Shown here in pieces: positions 17,748-24,374 of a stretch of 26,478 nucleotides of DNA (position 1 is its first letter; each line of letters starts with the position of its first letter). Source of the DNA: Lachnospiraceae bacterium UBA7182 (GTDB lineage Bacteria > Bacillota > Clostridia > Lachnospirales > Lachnospiraceae); NCBI GenBank assembly GCA_002491115.1, contig DKVI01000115.1, positions 1-26,478 on the forward strand, given 5' to 3'. The position numbers and the translations under genes are program-made. Below the pieces are notes generated by a model that saw only the letters and a list, made by a program, of their open reading frames with translations, did not search any database and was not told the origin of the DNA.

Positions 17748-17871
17748 ACACTTTCTGAAGCTTGCCGGTCTCATTATCACGACAGTCAGTACCGTTGTGA
17801 AGATCATTGACCTGATTCAGCAGTGGAAAGATAAAAAGGCATCAAAAAAGCAACCGCACCGACCAAAGTAA
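17722..17871 (+). CDS. Small hydrophobic type I toxin-like peptide, copy 2
   Basis: A 49-aa peptide starting MKGILEMFEHF, with a single hydrophobic segment (LAGLIITTVSTVVKIIDLI) and basic tail KDKKASKKQPHRPK. Compared with copy 1 the changes are V to I (twice), R to K, T to A and Q to R, which look conservative. It has its own visible promoter and a 90-nt leader, unlike copy 1 where the upstream part is outside the window. The main frame lacks a ribosome binding site and is +1 relative to the well-initiated leader frame. Membrane-acting toxin is the likely ancestral role; whether it is still made is uncertain. Confidence 0.6.
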   Translation: MKGILEMFEHFLKLAGLIITTVSTVVKIIDLIQQWKDKKASKKQPHRPK

Positions 17872-17883
17872 AGTTGCTTTTTT
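17844..17883. terminator. Bidirectional terminator, toxin/antisense RNA copy 2
   Basis: An 11-bp stem (17844-17854 with 17873-17883), an 18-nt loop holding the toxin stop codon, and T-runs on both strands. It would also catch minus-strand read-through from the upstream nine-gene operon, which has no terminator of its own. Confidence 0.85.
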
Positions 17884-17932
17884 GAGCACACACGAGGCCA
17901 ACCGTTTGTTTTACGGCTTTGCCCTTTCTTTA
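17844..17932 (-). ncRNA. Predicted antisense (antitoxin) RNA, copy 2
   Basis: About 90 nt from the promoter at 17939-17967 to the shared terminator. It includes an ACCGTTTGTTTTACGGC-derived hairpin (plus 17901-17917) near its 5' end, then the GGUUGGCC sequence also present in the toxin leader, then full complementarity to the toxin mRNA 3' end. The few mismatches to copy 1 lie mostly outside the terminator stem, so the two RNAs could cross-regulate. Confidence 0.6.
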
Positions 17933-17938
17933 ATTCAT

Positions 17939-17967
17939 ATCTTATACTATTTAAAGTATATTGTCAA
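17939..17967 (-). promoter_or_regulatory. Antisense RNA promoter, copy 2
   Basis: TTGACA (17962-17967), 17-bp spacer and TAAGAT (17939-17944) on the minus strand, identical to copy 1. Transcription from the hydrolase operon upstream would pass through it in the same direction. Confidence 0.7.
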
Positions 17968-18007
17968 CATAAATTTCCCGGCCTGTCTGCTGCCTGGAGC
18001 TTCCCTT

Positions 18008-19285
18008 CTACCTGCTGTAGCTTGTCCAATAATAATAGAATATATGCGCCCCGATAATCCAGTACGGCACGCCTGCCGCTTCCAGATTCGCCTGCAGGGA
18101 CGGGACCGGCGCGCAGGTGCGGAAAAACAGGGAATCGCCTACATTGCTGGTGCCGTTGACCACGGCGGCGGCGGCATTCCAGCAGGACTGGGTGACAATA
18201 TTGGGAATATCGTCATCCTGTTCCGCTTTAAGGACCAGGTCAAACCGGCCGGAGCCGGCAGGCTCGAACTGTCTGGACTGGCGAAGGACGGCTTCCAGGG
18301 AATTGGGGTACAGGTTACTGCGCACACGGTTCATGATAACATAGCCTACCGCAAGCTGGCCTTCCGTACCCTGGTTGCCTGCTTCGCAGTAGATCATGGT
18401 GGCCAGAAGCAGCATCTCATAGTCGCTTAAGGAGAGTTCGCCCCGGGAGATGCCCGGATCCCCTTCGATGACAGTCACACCATCCATGGCGGCGGCGGCT
18501 TCCTGGGCCGCTTTTAGTCTGGCGGCGCGCTCCTCGGCCTCGGCTTTCTGGATCAGTTCGTTCAGAAGCTTTGCTTTTTCCGCGATCATGTCTTCGATAT
18601 TGTCGATCTCGCCGCTTTTCTGAGCCAGCATCTCGTCATACTGGCTTAATTTGGAACCGGCAGCCCGCTGCTGGCTGGCAACCTGCTCTTTCTTCTTTTC
18701 AGTCTCTTCTTTCAGAAGCTGTAAAGCCTCCTGTTCGTCTTCCAGTTCCTTTTGCTGGACTTCCAGTTCAGCCTTCAGTTTCCGGCAGGATTCCAGCATT
18801 TCACGGTCATATTCGCTGATGCGGGAGGCAAATTCCACCTGGTTTAACAGATTGCCCAGGCCCCCGCTTAAGACGGAAGCCAGATAGGTGGTCATGTTAT
18901 CCTGCCCGTTTTCGTACATGTACTGGATTCTCTTTTTCATATCCTCGTACCGACGCTCAATCTCTTCCTGGGCAGCGTTTACTTCTTCCAGCTTCGCCGC
19001 CACTTCCGCCTCTTTATTCTCGATGTCACCGGTCAGTATGGCAATCTGCTCGTTCAGGCTTTTGGACTGTTTTCCCAGATCCGCCAGATAATTTTCCATA
19101 CTTTTTCTGGCGCTGTTCAACTCATTTTGTTCTGCCTCGGCTTCTTTTTTCTTCTGTTCCGCTTCTTCCTTTTCCTGCTTCGTCCGGTCGATACGGTTCT
19201 GAGTGTCCTTACTCACAGCCATGGCTGTAAGAGCCGAGGAACACAGACAAAGTATCAGGAAAAGGCAAAATATTTTCTTTCCCAT
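18008..19285 (-). CDS. Cell-wall hydrolase: PcsB-like coiled coil plus SleB (Hydrolase_2) domain
   Basis: A 425-aa protein from ATG 19285, with GAGG eight bases upstream. An upstream in-frame start would overlap trmL and put residues before the signal peptide. Residues 1-23 are a signal peptide (KKIFCLFLILCLCSSALTAMA). About 25-265 are a long charged coiled coil with the GGLGNLLNQVEFASRISEYD hinge typical of PcsB/FtsX-partner coils. About 290-425 are a SleB/Hydrolase_2 domain: MIYCEAGNQGTEGQLAVGYV (probable catalytic Glu301), then MNRVRS and RQFEP. SleB-family enzymes are lytic transglycosylases acting on peptidoglycan, in spores or in growing walls. The coil suggests control by a membrane partner such as FtsX during division (inference). 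Last gene of the operon, 13 bp after trmL, with no terminator seen. Confidence 0.85.
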   Translation of the reverse strand: MGKKIFCLFLILCLCSSALTAMAVSKDTQNRIDRTKQEKEEAEQKKKEAEAEQNELNSARKSMENYLADLGKQSKSLNEQIAILTGDIENKEAEVAAKLEEVNAAQEEIERRYEDMKKRIQYMYENGQDNMTTYLASVLSGGLGNLLNQVEFASRISEYDREMLESCRKLKAELEVQQKELEDEQEALQLLKEETEKKKEQVASQQRAAGSKLSQYDEMLAQKSGEIDNIEDMIAEKAKLLNELIQKAEAEERAARLKAAQEAAAAMDGVTVIEGDPGISRGELSLSDYEMLLLATMIYCEAGNQGTEGQLAVGYVIMNRVRSNLYPNSLEAVLRQSRQFEPAGSGRFDLVLKAEQDDDIPNIVTQSCWNAAAAVVNGTSNVGDSLFFRTCAPVPSLQANLEAAGVPYWIIGAHIFYYYWTSYSR

Positions 19286-19298
19286 AGCTTTAGCCTCA

Positions 19299-19796
19299 TT
19301 AATCCCAACTGTATTTTGTAAGCTGCCCTTCTGTCTGCATCCCGGGAAACCCCTGCTGGCGCAGCGCTTCATAGAGCACGACCGCCGCTGCGTTAGACAG
19401 GTTCAAAGAACGAATTCCAAAACCCATGGGAATCCGTATGGCTTCTTTTTTATGTACCCGAAGGATCTCTTCGGGGATTCCGCCGCTCTCTTTGCCGAAC
19501 ATAAGATAGCAGTCCGGCTCATAATGGACATCCGTATACAGGTTCGTTCCTTTGGTGGTCGCCATATATACTTTTGCCCCCGGATTGCGGGCCAGGAAAT
19601 CCTCATAGTCCAGATAAATGGTCACATCCAGGTCTTTCCAGTAATCCATCCCTGCTCTTTTCAGTTCTTTTTCACTCAGCCGAAAACCCAGGGGTTCGAT
19701 CAGATGGAGCCTTGTGCCTGTGGCCACGCAGGTTCTTCCGATATTTCCGGTATTGGCCGGTATCTCCGGCTCATGCAGTACGATATTTAACGGCAT
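19299..19796 (-). CDS. trmL: tRNA (cytidine/uridine-34-2'-O)-methyltransferase TrmL
   Basis: A 165-aa SPOUT-fold methyltransferase of normal TrmL length. TrmL methylates the ribose of the wobble base in certain leucine tRNAs using S-adenosylmethionine. The sequence shows NTGNIGRTC (15-22), MFGKESGGIPEE (about 99-110) and the knot motif IPMGFGIRSLNLSNA (122-136). ATG 19796 is chosen because AAGGA precedes it and the longer upstream extension is aminotransferase sequence in another frame. It overlaps the aminotransferase gene by 10 bp, so translation is probably coupled. Confidence 0.92.
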   Translation of the reverse strand: MPLNIVLHEPEIPANTGNIGRTCVATGTRLHLIEPLGFRLSEKELKRAGMDYWKDLDVTIYLDYEDFLARNPGAKVYMATTKGTNLYTDVHYEPDCYLMFGKESGGIPEEILRVHKKEAIRIPMGFGIRSLNLSNAAAVVLYEALRQQGFPGMQTEGQLTKYSWD

Positions 19797-20962
19797 GACT
19801 CGTTCCTTAAGCGGGTGATGAAGTGCTTCATCTTCTCCAGCGCCGTTTTTAAATTCTCCAGAGAATACGCATAGGAAATACGCAGAAATCCTTCTCCACA
19901 GTCCCCGAACGCCGTCCCCGGCACAACCGCCACTTTTTCCTCTTTCAGGAAACGGTCCGCAAATTCTTCCGAGGTCATGCCGAACTCTTTGATACAGGGA
20001 AATACATAGAACGCGCCGTAGGGTTCGAAGCATTCCAGGCCCATCTCCTTAAAGGCATGCATCAGATAACGCCTTCTCTGATCATAGGCTTCCCGCATCT
20101 TCGCCACATCTTCATCCCCGTTTCTTAAAGCTTCCACCGCCGCGTACTGACTGGTGGTCGGCGCGCACATAATGGCAAACTGATGGATTTTAAGCATCTG
20201 CTCCATGATTTCGGCCGGTCCGCAGGCATAGCCAAGTCTCCATCCGGTCATGGCATAAGCTTTGGAAAATCCGTTGATCAGGATGGTGCGTTCCTGCATC
20301 CCGGGAAGGCTCGAGATGGATACATGATCGCCTTTATAGCTGAGCTCCGAATAAATCTCATCGGAAAGCACAAAAATATCTTTTTCTATAATAACCCGGG
20401 CAACAGCCTCCAGATCCGTTTTCTCCATGATAGCCCCCGTGGGGTTATTGGGGAAAGGAAGAACCAGAAGTTTTGTCTTATCCGTGATGGCTTCTTCCAG
20501 CTCCTGAGCAGTTAAACGAAATTCATTTTCCGCCTTTAAGTTGATAATGACCGGCGTCCCGCCTGCCAGCACGGCGCATGGTTCATAGGATACATAGCTG
20601 GGCTGGGGAATCAGCACTTCGTCTCCCGGGTTTAACATGGCGCGCATGGCAATATCAATGCCTTCACTTCCGCCCACGGTCACCAGAATCTCCTTTACCG
20701 GGTCATATTCCACCGCGCAGCGGCGTTTCAGATAATGAACGATCTCTTCTTTTAACTCTTTTAAGCCTGCATTGGACGTGTAAAAGGTCCTGCCTTTTTC
20801 CAGGGAATAAATCCCCTCGTCCCGGATATGCCAGGGCGTATCAAAATCCGGCTCTCCCACGCCTAAGGAAATGGCATCGTCCATCTCGCTTACCAGGTCG
20901 AAAAATTTACGGATACCGGAAGGTTTTACATTTACGATTGTATCAGATAACGGATTTCTCAT
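19787..20962 (-). CDS. PLP-dependent class I/II aminotransferase
   Basis: A 391-aa fold-type I aminotransferase. The motifs are clear: YTSNAGLKELKEEI near residue 61, PFPNNPTG (169-176), DEIYSEL (201-207) and the PLP lysine in NGFSKAYAMTGWR (Lys234). It belongs to the aspartate/aromatic/PatA-like group, where amino-acid specificity cannot be read from sequence. ATG 20962 overlaps the stop codon of the Lrp/AsnC gene (ATGA). A direct Lrp-aminotransferase pair suggests that the regulator senses the amino acid made or used by this enzyme (inference). Confidence 0.92.
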   Translation of the reverse strand: MRNPLSDTIVNVKPSGIRKFFDLVSEMDDAISLGVGEPDFDTPWHIRDEGIYSLEKGRTFYTSNAGLKELKEEIVHYLKRRCAVEYDPVKEILVTVGGSEGIDIAMRAMLNPGDEVLIPQPSYVSYEPCAVLAGGTPVIINLKAENEFRLTAQELEEAITDKTKLLVLPFPNNPTGAIMEKTDLEAVARVIIEKDIFVLSDEIYSELSYKGDHVSISSLPGMQERTILINGFSKAYAMTGWRLGYACGPAEIMEQMLKIHQFAIMCAPTTSQYAAVEALRNGDEDVAKMREAYDQRRRYLMHAFKEMGLECFEPYGAFYVFPCIKEFGMTSEEFADRFLKEEKVAVVPGTAFGDCGEGFLRISYAYSLENLKTALEKMKHFITRLRNESCR

Positions 20963-21441
20963 GGGGTGATTAACATCCTTTCATCTTTTGACTGGTGAAC
21001 CATGACGGAACCATGGTCTTTATATTTTTTCAGAATAAAATGGGTAGCCGTGCTTAAAACAGACTCCTGAGGCGACAATTTGTCAGAGACAAACTGGGCC
21101 ACGTCCCGCATGGTCTTTCCTTCGATCATGACCATAAAATCAAATCCTCCGGAAATCAGATAGACGCAGTCCACTTCCGGATAGTTGTAGATGCGCTCGG
21201 CGATCTTATCGAATCCCAGGCCTCTCTGAGGCGTTACTTTTACCTCAATCAGGGCGGTCACTTTTTCCGAACCGGTCTTATCCCAGTCGATCAGGGTATG
21301 GTATCCGCAGATCACCCCTTCTTTTTCCATCTGCGCGATCTCATTGGCGACGGATACTTCGTCCGTACCCAGAAGGATCGCCAGATCCTTTAAATCCACG
21401 CGGCTGTTCCGCTCGATATAGGTCAATATTTTCTCTCTCAT
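20959..21441 (-). CDS. Lrp/AsnC-family transcriptional regulator
   Basis: A 160-aa protein. Residues about 1-48 are a short winged HTH (ILTYIERNSRVDLKDLAILLGTDEVSVANEIAQMEKEGVI, split here as one HTH unit). Residues about 60-140 are the RAM/AsnC ligand-binding alpha-beta domain (VTALIEVKVTPQRGLGF, VYLISGGFDFMVMIEGK). Family members form octamers or dimers that bind amino acids and regulate their metabolism. It is joined by ATGA overlaps to both neighbours, so it is co-translated with the aminotransferase. The C-terminal tail (YKDHGSVMVHQSKDERM) goes slightly beyond the usual domain. Confidence 0.9.
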   Translation of the reverse strand: MREKILTYIERNSRVDLKDLAILLGTDEVSVANEIAQMEKEGVICGYHTLIDWDKTGSEKVTALIEVKVTPQRGLGFDKIAERIYNYPEVDCVYLISGGFDFMVMIEGKTMRDVAQFVSDKLSPQESVLSTATHFILKKYKDHGSVMVHQSKDERMLITP

Positions 21442-22034
21442 CTTTCTGTCCCCTTATCTGTCATTTTATAAATCTCGTCTTCCCGCGGCCGTTCCAGAAA
21501 GGCCGTATCTTCCCCGTTTCGGATCGTTCTGGCCTTCCCGTTGGTGCAGCAGCCGATCCGGACAGCCTCAATCCCCTGCTCCTTCAGACTGCGAATCAGG
21601 CTTCTTGCGTCAGGAGCCGTCAGCAATATGCATCCTCCTGATAAAAGCCGATAGGGATGCAGGCGGAAATATTCGCAGATCTCCACGGTCTCCTGCCGGA
21701 CGGGAATTTTTCTTAATGTGATTTCAAGTCCGACGCCGGAATCCTGGGCCAGCTGCCACAACGCCCCGTATACGCCCCCTTCTCCGGCTTTTACAAAAGC
21801 GCTTGCGCCAAGACTTAAAAGATTCTCGCCTTCCGGCAGGGAAGATACATACCGGGCAAGCCCCTTTGCTTCTTCTATAAAAGTCCCGGAAAAACGGCGG
21901 CGCAGTTCTTTTTCTTTCCTGCAGGCAATCAGGGCAGTACCCTGAAGCCCGGCCCATTGGACGGCTGCCACGTCGTCGCCTGCCTTCGCCCCCGGGCAGC
22001 CGGAAAGGGGCGGCAGGCCTTTGATTCTGTCCAT
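21438..22034 (-). CDS. Short AIR-synthase-related protein (HypE/ThiL-like C-terminal domain)
   Basis: A 198-aa protein resembling the C-terminal AIR-synthase domain of HypE, ThiL or PurM-like proteins: GDDVAAVQWAGLQGTALIA, FIEEAKGLARYV, LGASAFVKAGEGGVYGAL, PVRQETVEICEYFRLHPYRLLSGGCILL. The N-terminal ATP-binding half of those roughly 330-aa enzymes is missing, so enzymatic activity is doubtful and the substrate unknown. ATG 22034 is five bases after the VanW stop codon with no clear ribosome binding site, so it probably depends on coupling. The stop overlaps the Lrp ATG. No hyp genes are in the window. Confidence 0.65.
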   Translation of the reverse strand: MDRIKGLPPLSGCPGAKAGDDVAAVQWAGLQGTALIACRKEKELRRRFSGTFIEEAKGLARYVSSLPEGENLLSLGASAFVKAGEGGVYGALWQLAQDSGVGLEITLRKIPVRQETVEICEYFRLHPYRLLSGGCILLTAPDARSLIRSLKEQGIEAVRIGCCTNGKARTIRNGEDTAFLERPREDEIYKMTDKGTER

Positions 22035-22039
22035 CGGCT

Positions 22040-23506
22040 TTAAGGCTCGGCGGGCGGCGGCGCTGCCGCTGCCGCCGCGGCATTGGCGGCCGCCACATTG
22101 GCATCTGCCAGCGCTTCATCCTGAAGGGCAATGGCGGCTCTTAAGTTCTCGGACAGTACCGGATCTCCGGCCGTTCCGTAAGTCACCACCCGGTTGCTGC
22201 CTCTATAGCTGCTTTTATTCACCCGGGTACGCTCGGTTTCCACACCGTTTACTTTTACCACCTTATAAAGTTCCGCCGTATAGGCCGTGCTGCCTTTGGA
22301 CGCGGATTTATGCCCCAGAGGAAGCCCGCCGTTCTCGGTTAAAATGGTCTTGGCCGGCGTCTCGCTGGTTTTTACGCTTTCAAAGGTGACTGTGCGGTTG
22401 GAATCTCTGGTTTCTTTGCCGTATACATTAAATGTAATCTTCTTATCCGACGTGGTATATCCTTCTATGTAAACCGGATACTGGGTAGAATTGATAAATT
22501 TAAAGTCTTTATAAGTACCCGCAATCGCCGCGTCTTCTGAAAGTTCCACATAGTGAACAATCATGGAATGCGGGGAACGCTCGGTCACTTCCAGTTCCGC
22601 CCGAAGTACCGCGTTGTACAGGGTCGTGGATACCTGACAGATACCTCCGCCCATACTGTCTACCACTTCACCGTTCAGATAGGAACCGGCCATGGCATAG
22701 CCGTTCTCCTCAGTGAAAGGAGATACTGTCTCATAGGTAGAAAATGCCTCACCCGGATAAAGGACGGTTCCGTCAATATGCTCCGCCCCGCTCTTAAGAT
22801 TCTTGCTTCGGTCGGCGCCGGAGCTGGAAAAGCTTGTGGTAAAGGTTCCTAAAAGATCTTTGACATTCGCGAGCTGCTCGGCGTTTCCTTCCGGTTCCGT
22901 GATTCTGGTCACAAGTTCTACCTTCGCTTCCGCGTTTTCATCCGTAAGACCGGTATCCAGGTAATCCAAAATCGCCTGGACGGAAGCGTCCACATCCAGC
23001 TCAATCCCCTGTTTGCCCGCCACAAAATTAAAAGCGCCGTTTTCCCGGGTCAGGGACGCATTCTGCGCCTCCTGGTCATATTTCGTACATTGTTCTTCCA
23101 CAAAGGATTTGACAAGCGCTTTGTCGCTCTCCCATTCCAGAGCCAGTGTTTTCCCGCTGTGCTGCAGATCCTTCTGCTCTTTATAGCGTTTCACAATATT
23201 TCCCACACGGCCAATGCCGATCGCTTCATCCAGCACATCCTTATTGGACCAGGCAAGGCCAAAATCGGAAAGCTTTGCTTCCACAGTCTCACTGCCTACC
23301 ATAAGGGCGACCGTCTGCGCGCTTACGCGCTGTGTATACGCATCCAGGGCCCGGGACGCCTCGTCTCTGGTCATGCCGGATACGTCCACCCCGCCGATGG
23401 AAACACCCTTTAAAATAGTATCGTCTGCTGCCGCGTATACGGTTGTTCCGGCAATCAAAGCCAGCAGGCAGACGACCGGCAGCAGCCTTTTGATTAACTT
23501 CTTCAT
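22040..23506 (-). CDS. VanW-family secreted/anchored protein with peptidoglycan-binding-like N-domain
   Basis: A 488-aa protein. ATG 23506 is supported by GGAGGAG at about 23513-23520; an in-frame ATG 12 codons upstream lies before this site and would spoil the signal peptide. Residues 1-25 are a signal sequence (LLPVVCLLALIAGTTVYA). About 30-210 are PG_binding_4-like (GVSIGGVDVSGMTRDEA, then an internal repeat). About 220-370 are VanW (LYPGEAFSTYETVSPFTEENGYA, then GGGICQVSTTLYNAVLRAEL and ERSPHSMIVHYVE). About 370-440 are a G5-like strand region. The tail is a low-complexity Ala/Pro stretch. VanW-type proteins accompany some vancomycin clusters but are widespread in Clostridia; biochemical role unknown, likely at the cell wall. 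Confidence 0.88.
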   Translation of the reverse strand: MKKLIKRLLPVVCLLALIAGTTVYAAADDTILKGVSIGGVDVSGMTRDEASRALDAYTQRVSAQTVALMVGSETVEAKLSDFGLAWSNKDVLDEAIGIGRVGNIVKRYKEQKDLQHSGKTLALEWESDKALVKSFVEEQCTKYDQEAQNASLTRENGAFNFVAGKQGIELDVDASVQAILDYLDTGLTDENAEAKVELVTRITEPEGNAEQLANVKDLLGTFTTSFSSSGADRSKNLKSGAEHIDGTVLYPGEAFSTYETVSPFTEENGYAMAGSYLNGEVVDSMGGGICQVSTTLYNAVLRAELEVTERSPHSMIVHYVELSEDAAIAGTYKDFKFINSTQYPVYIEGYTTSDKKITFNVYGKETRDSNRTVTFESVKTSETPAKTILTENGGLPLGHKSASKGSTAYTAELYKVVKVNGVETERTRVNKSSYRGSNRVVTYGTAGDPVLSENLRAAIALQDEALADANVAAANAAAAAAAPPPAEP

Positions 23507-23538
23507 AAAAAACTCCTCCTCAACGATTGTTGTTTTGT

Positions 23539-23640
23539 TCACAGCGCATAAAGCAGCAGCGGCAGTATCATGGCGATCACCAGGATTACCACAATTACAA
23601 TTGAAATCCTTCTTTTTGTCTTATCTGTATAAAAATTCAT
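23539..23640 (-). CDS. 33-aa single-pass membrane protein
   Basis: Encodes MNFYTDKTKRR followed by a hydrophobic segment (ISIVIVVILVIAMILPLLLYAL) up to the stop. GAGGAGG lies about eight bases before ATG 23640, a strong site. It starts 17 bp after the exonuclease gene and ends 32 bp before the VanW start, so it is in the operon. The positive N-terminus predicts N-in orientation. Function not recognised; it could be a small partner of the neighbouring membrane or wall proteins. Confidence 0.7.
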   Translation of the reverse strand: MNFYTDKTKRRISIVIVVILVIAMILPLLLYAL

Positions 23641-23657
23641 CCTGCATCCTCCTCATC

Positions 23658-24374
23658 TTACTGGCGCATAATCCTCCCGTATTGAGAAATGATCTGATCG
23701 ATCATACGGGAAGCTTCGCTTTTATTCATATCTTCTATACAGCGGTCCGGTTCTATTTTATGATATTTCAGCAAATCCTTCAAGTATCCTTTTTGGGATT
23801 TTGTAATGGGACTTGATTTTTTCGGCTCATATGTCAGTCTTTCAGGCACAAACGCTTCCGGCTCGCGCTCACCGAAGACTTCCCACAGCTTCCACAGCAA
23901 CTGATGGGCTGACAGCGCATCGTCCAAAGCCCTGTGGGCTCTGCCGGCATCGATCCGGTAATAACCGCACAAAGCCTGCAGGGAGCGGGACGAAACTTCG
24001 GGAAGCACCTTCCTGGCAATCTTTAGTGTATCTAACGCCTCTTTTTCAAAGGCAAGTCCGTGATCCGCGGCCGCCTGTTTAACAAAGCCGAAGTCAAACT
24101 GTACATTATGGCCTAAAACAGGCAGATCTTCACAAAATTCCGTCAGTTCCCGAATCGCAGTGCCGATCTCTTTTCCGCTTCCTGCCATAGAATCGGTAAT
24201 GCCTGTCAACTCCCGGATCTTTTGCGGCACCGGCATCTTTATATTAATCAAAGTTTCGTAGGTTCGGCAAACTTTCCCCTTACGAATCAGGGCGGCGCCG
24301 ATCTCCAGCAGCCTGTCTTTGTGCGGGCTAAAACCTGTGGTTTCCACATCCAGGGCAACATAATCATAGATCAT
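23658..24374 (-). CDS. DEDDh 3'-5' exonuclease (DnaQ/PolC epsilon-like)
   Basis: A 238-aa protein whose first 165 residues form an RNase T/DnaQ exonuclease domain with all metal-binding motifs: DVETTG (Asp9, Glu11), HNVQFDFGFV (Asp94) and HRALDDA (His147, Asp152). Such proteins remove nucleotides from 3' ends in proofreading or DNA repair. The C-terminal 70 residues (TKSQKGYLKDLLKYHKI, EASRMIDQIISQYGRI) are a small helical domain of the kind found on stand-alone exonucleases of Firmicutes, which may bind DNA. Its ATG overlaps the radical SAM stop (ATGA). Confidence 0.9.
   Translation of the reverse strand: MIYDYVALDVETTGFSPHKDRLLEIGAALIRKGKVCRTYETLINIKMPVPQKIRELTGITDSMAGSGKEIGTAIRELTEFCEDLPVLGHNVQFDFGFVKQAAADHGLAFEKEALDTLKIARKVLPEVSSRSLQALCGYYRIDAGRAHRALDDALSAHQLLWKLWEVFGEREPEAFVPERLTYEPKKSSPITKSQKGYLKDLLKYHKIEPDRCIEDMNKSEASRMIDQIISQYGRIMRQ

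Larger units (their letters stand above)
17705..17968 (+). repeat. 264-bp direct repeat, copy 2 (toxin-antitoxin unit)
   Basis: Matches 19-282 in the same orientation. It contains leader ORF, toxin frame, bidirectional terminator and antisense promoter. Its right end (the antisense -35 box) is 39 bp from the stop codon of the cell-wall hydrolase gene at 18008, and the left end falls between the GGGGGG ribosome binding site and the leader ATG. Confidence 0.9.

Noticed and set aside
17646..17904. 12-bp inverted repeat as ends of a small transposable element
   Set aside because: Only 12 bp, no target-site duplication seen, and the direct repeat boundaries (17705-17968) do not coincide with it. 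It fits better as an RNA element of the toxin-antitoxin unit.
19299..20033. 244-codon version of the trmL frame
   Set aside because: The extra N-terminal part overlaps the aminotransferase in another frame and has no similarity to TrmL; ATG 19796 with AAGGA fits.
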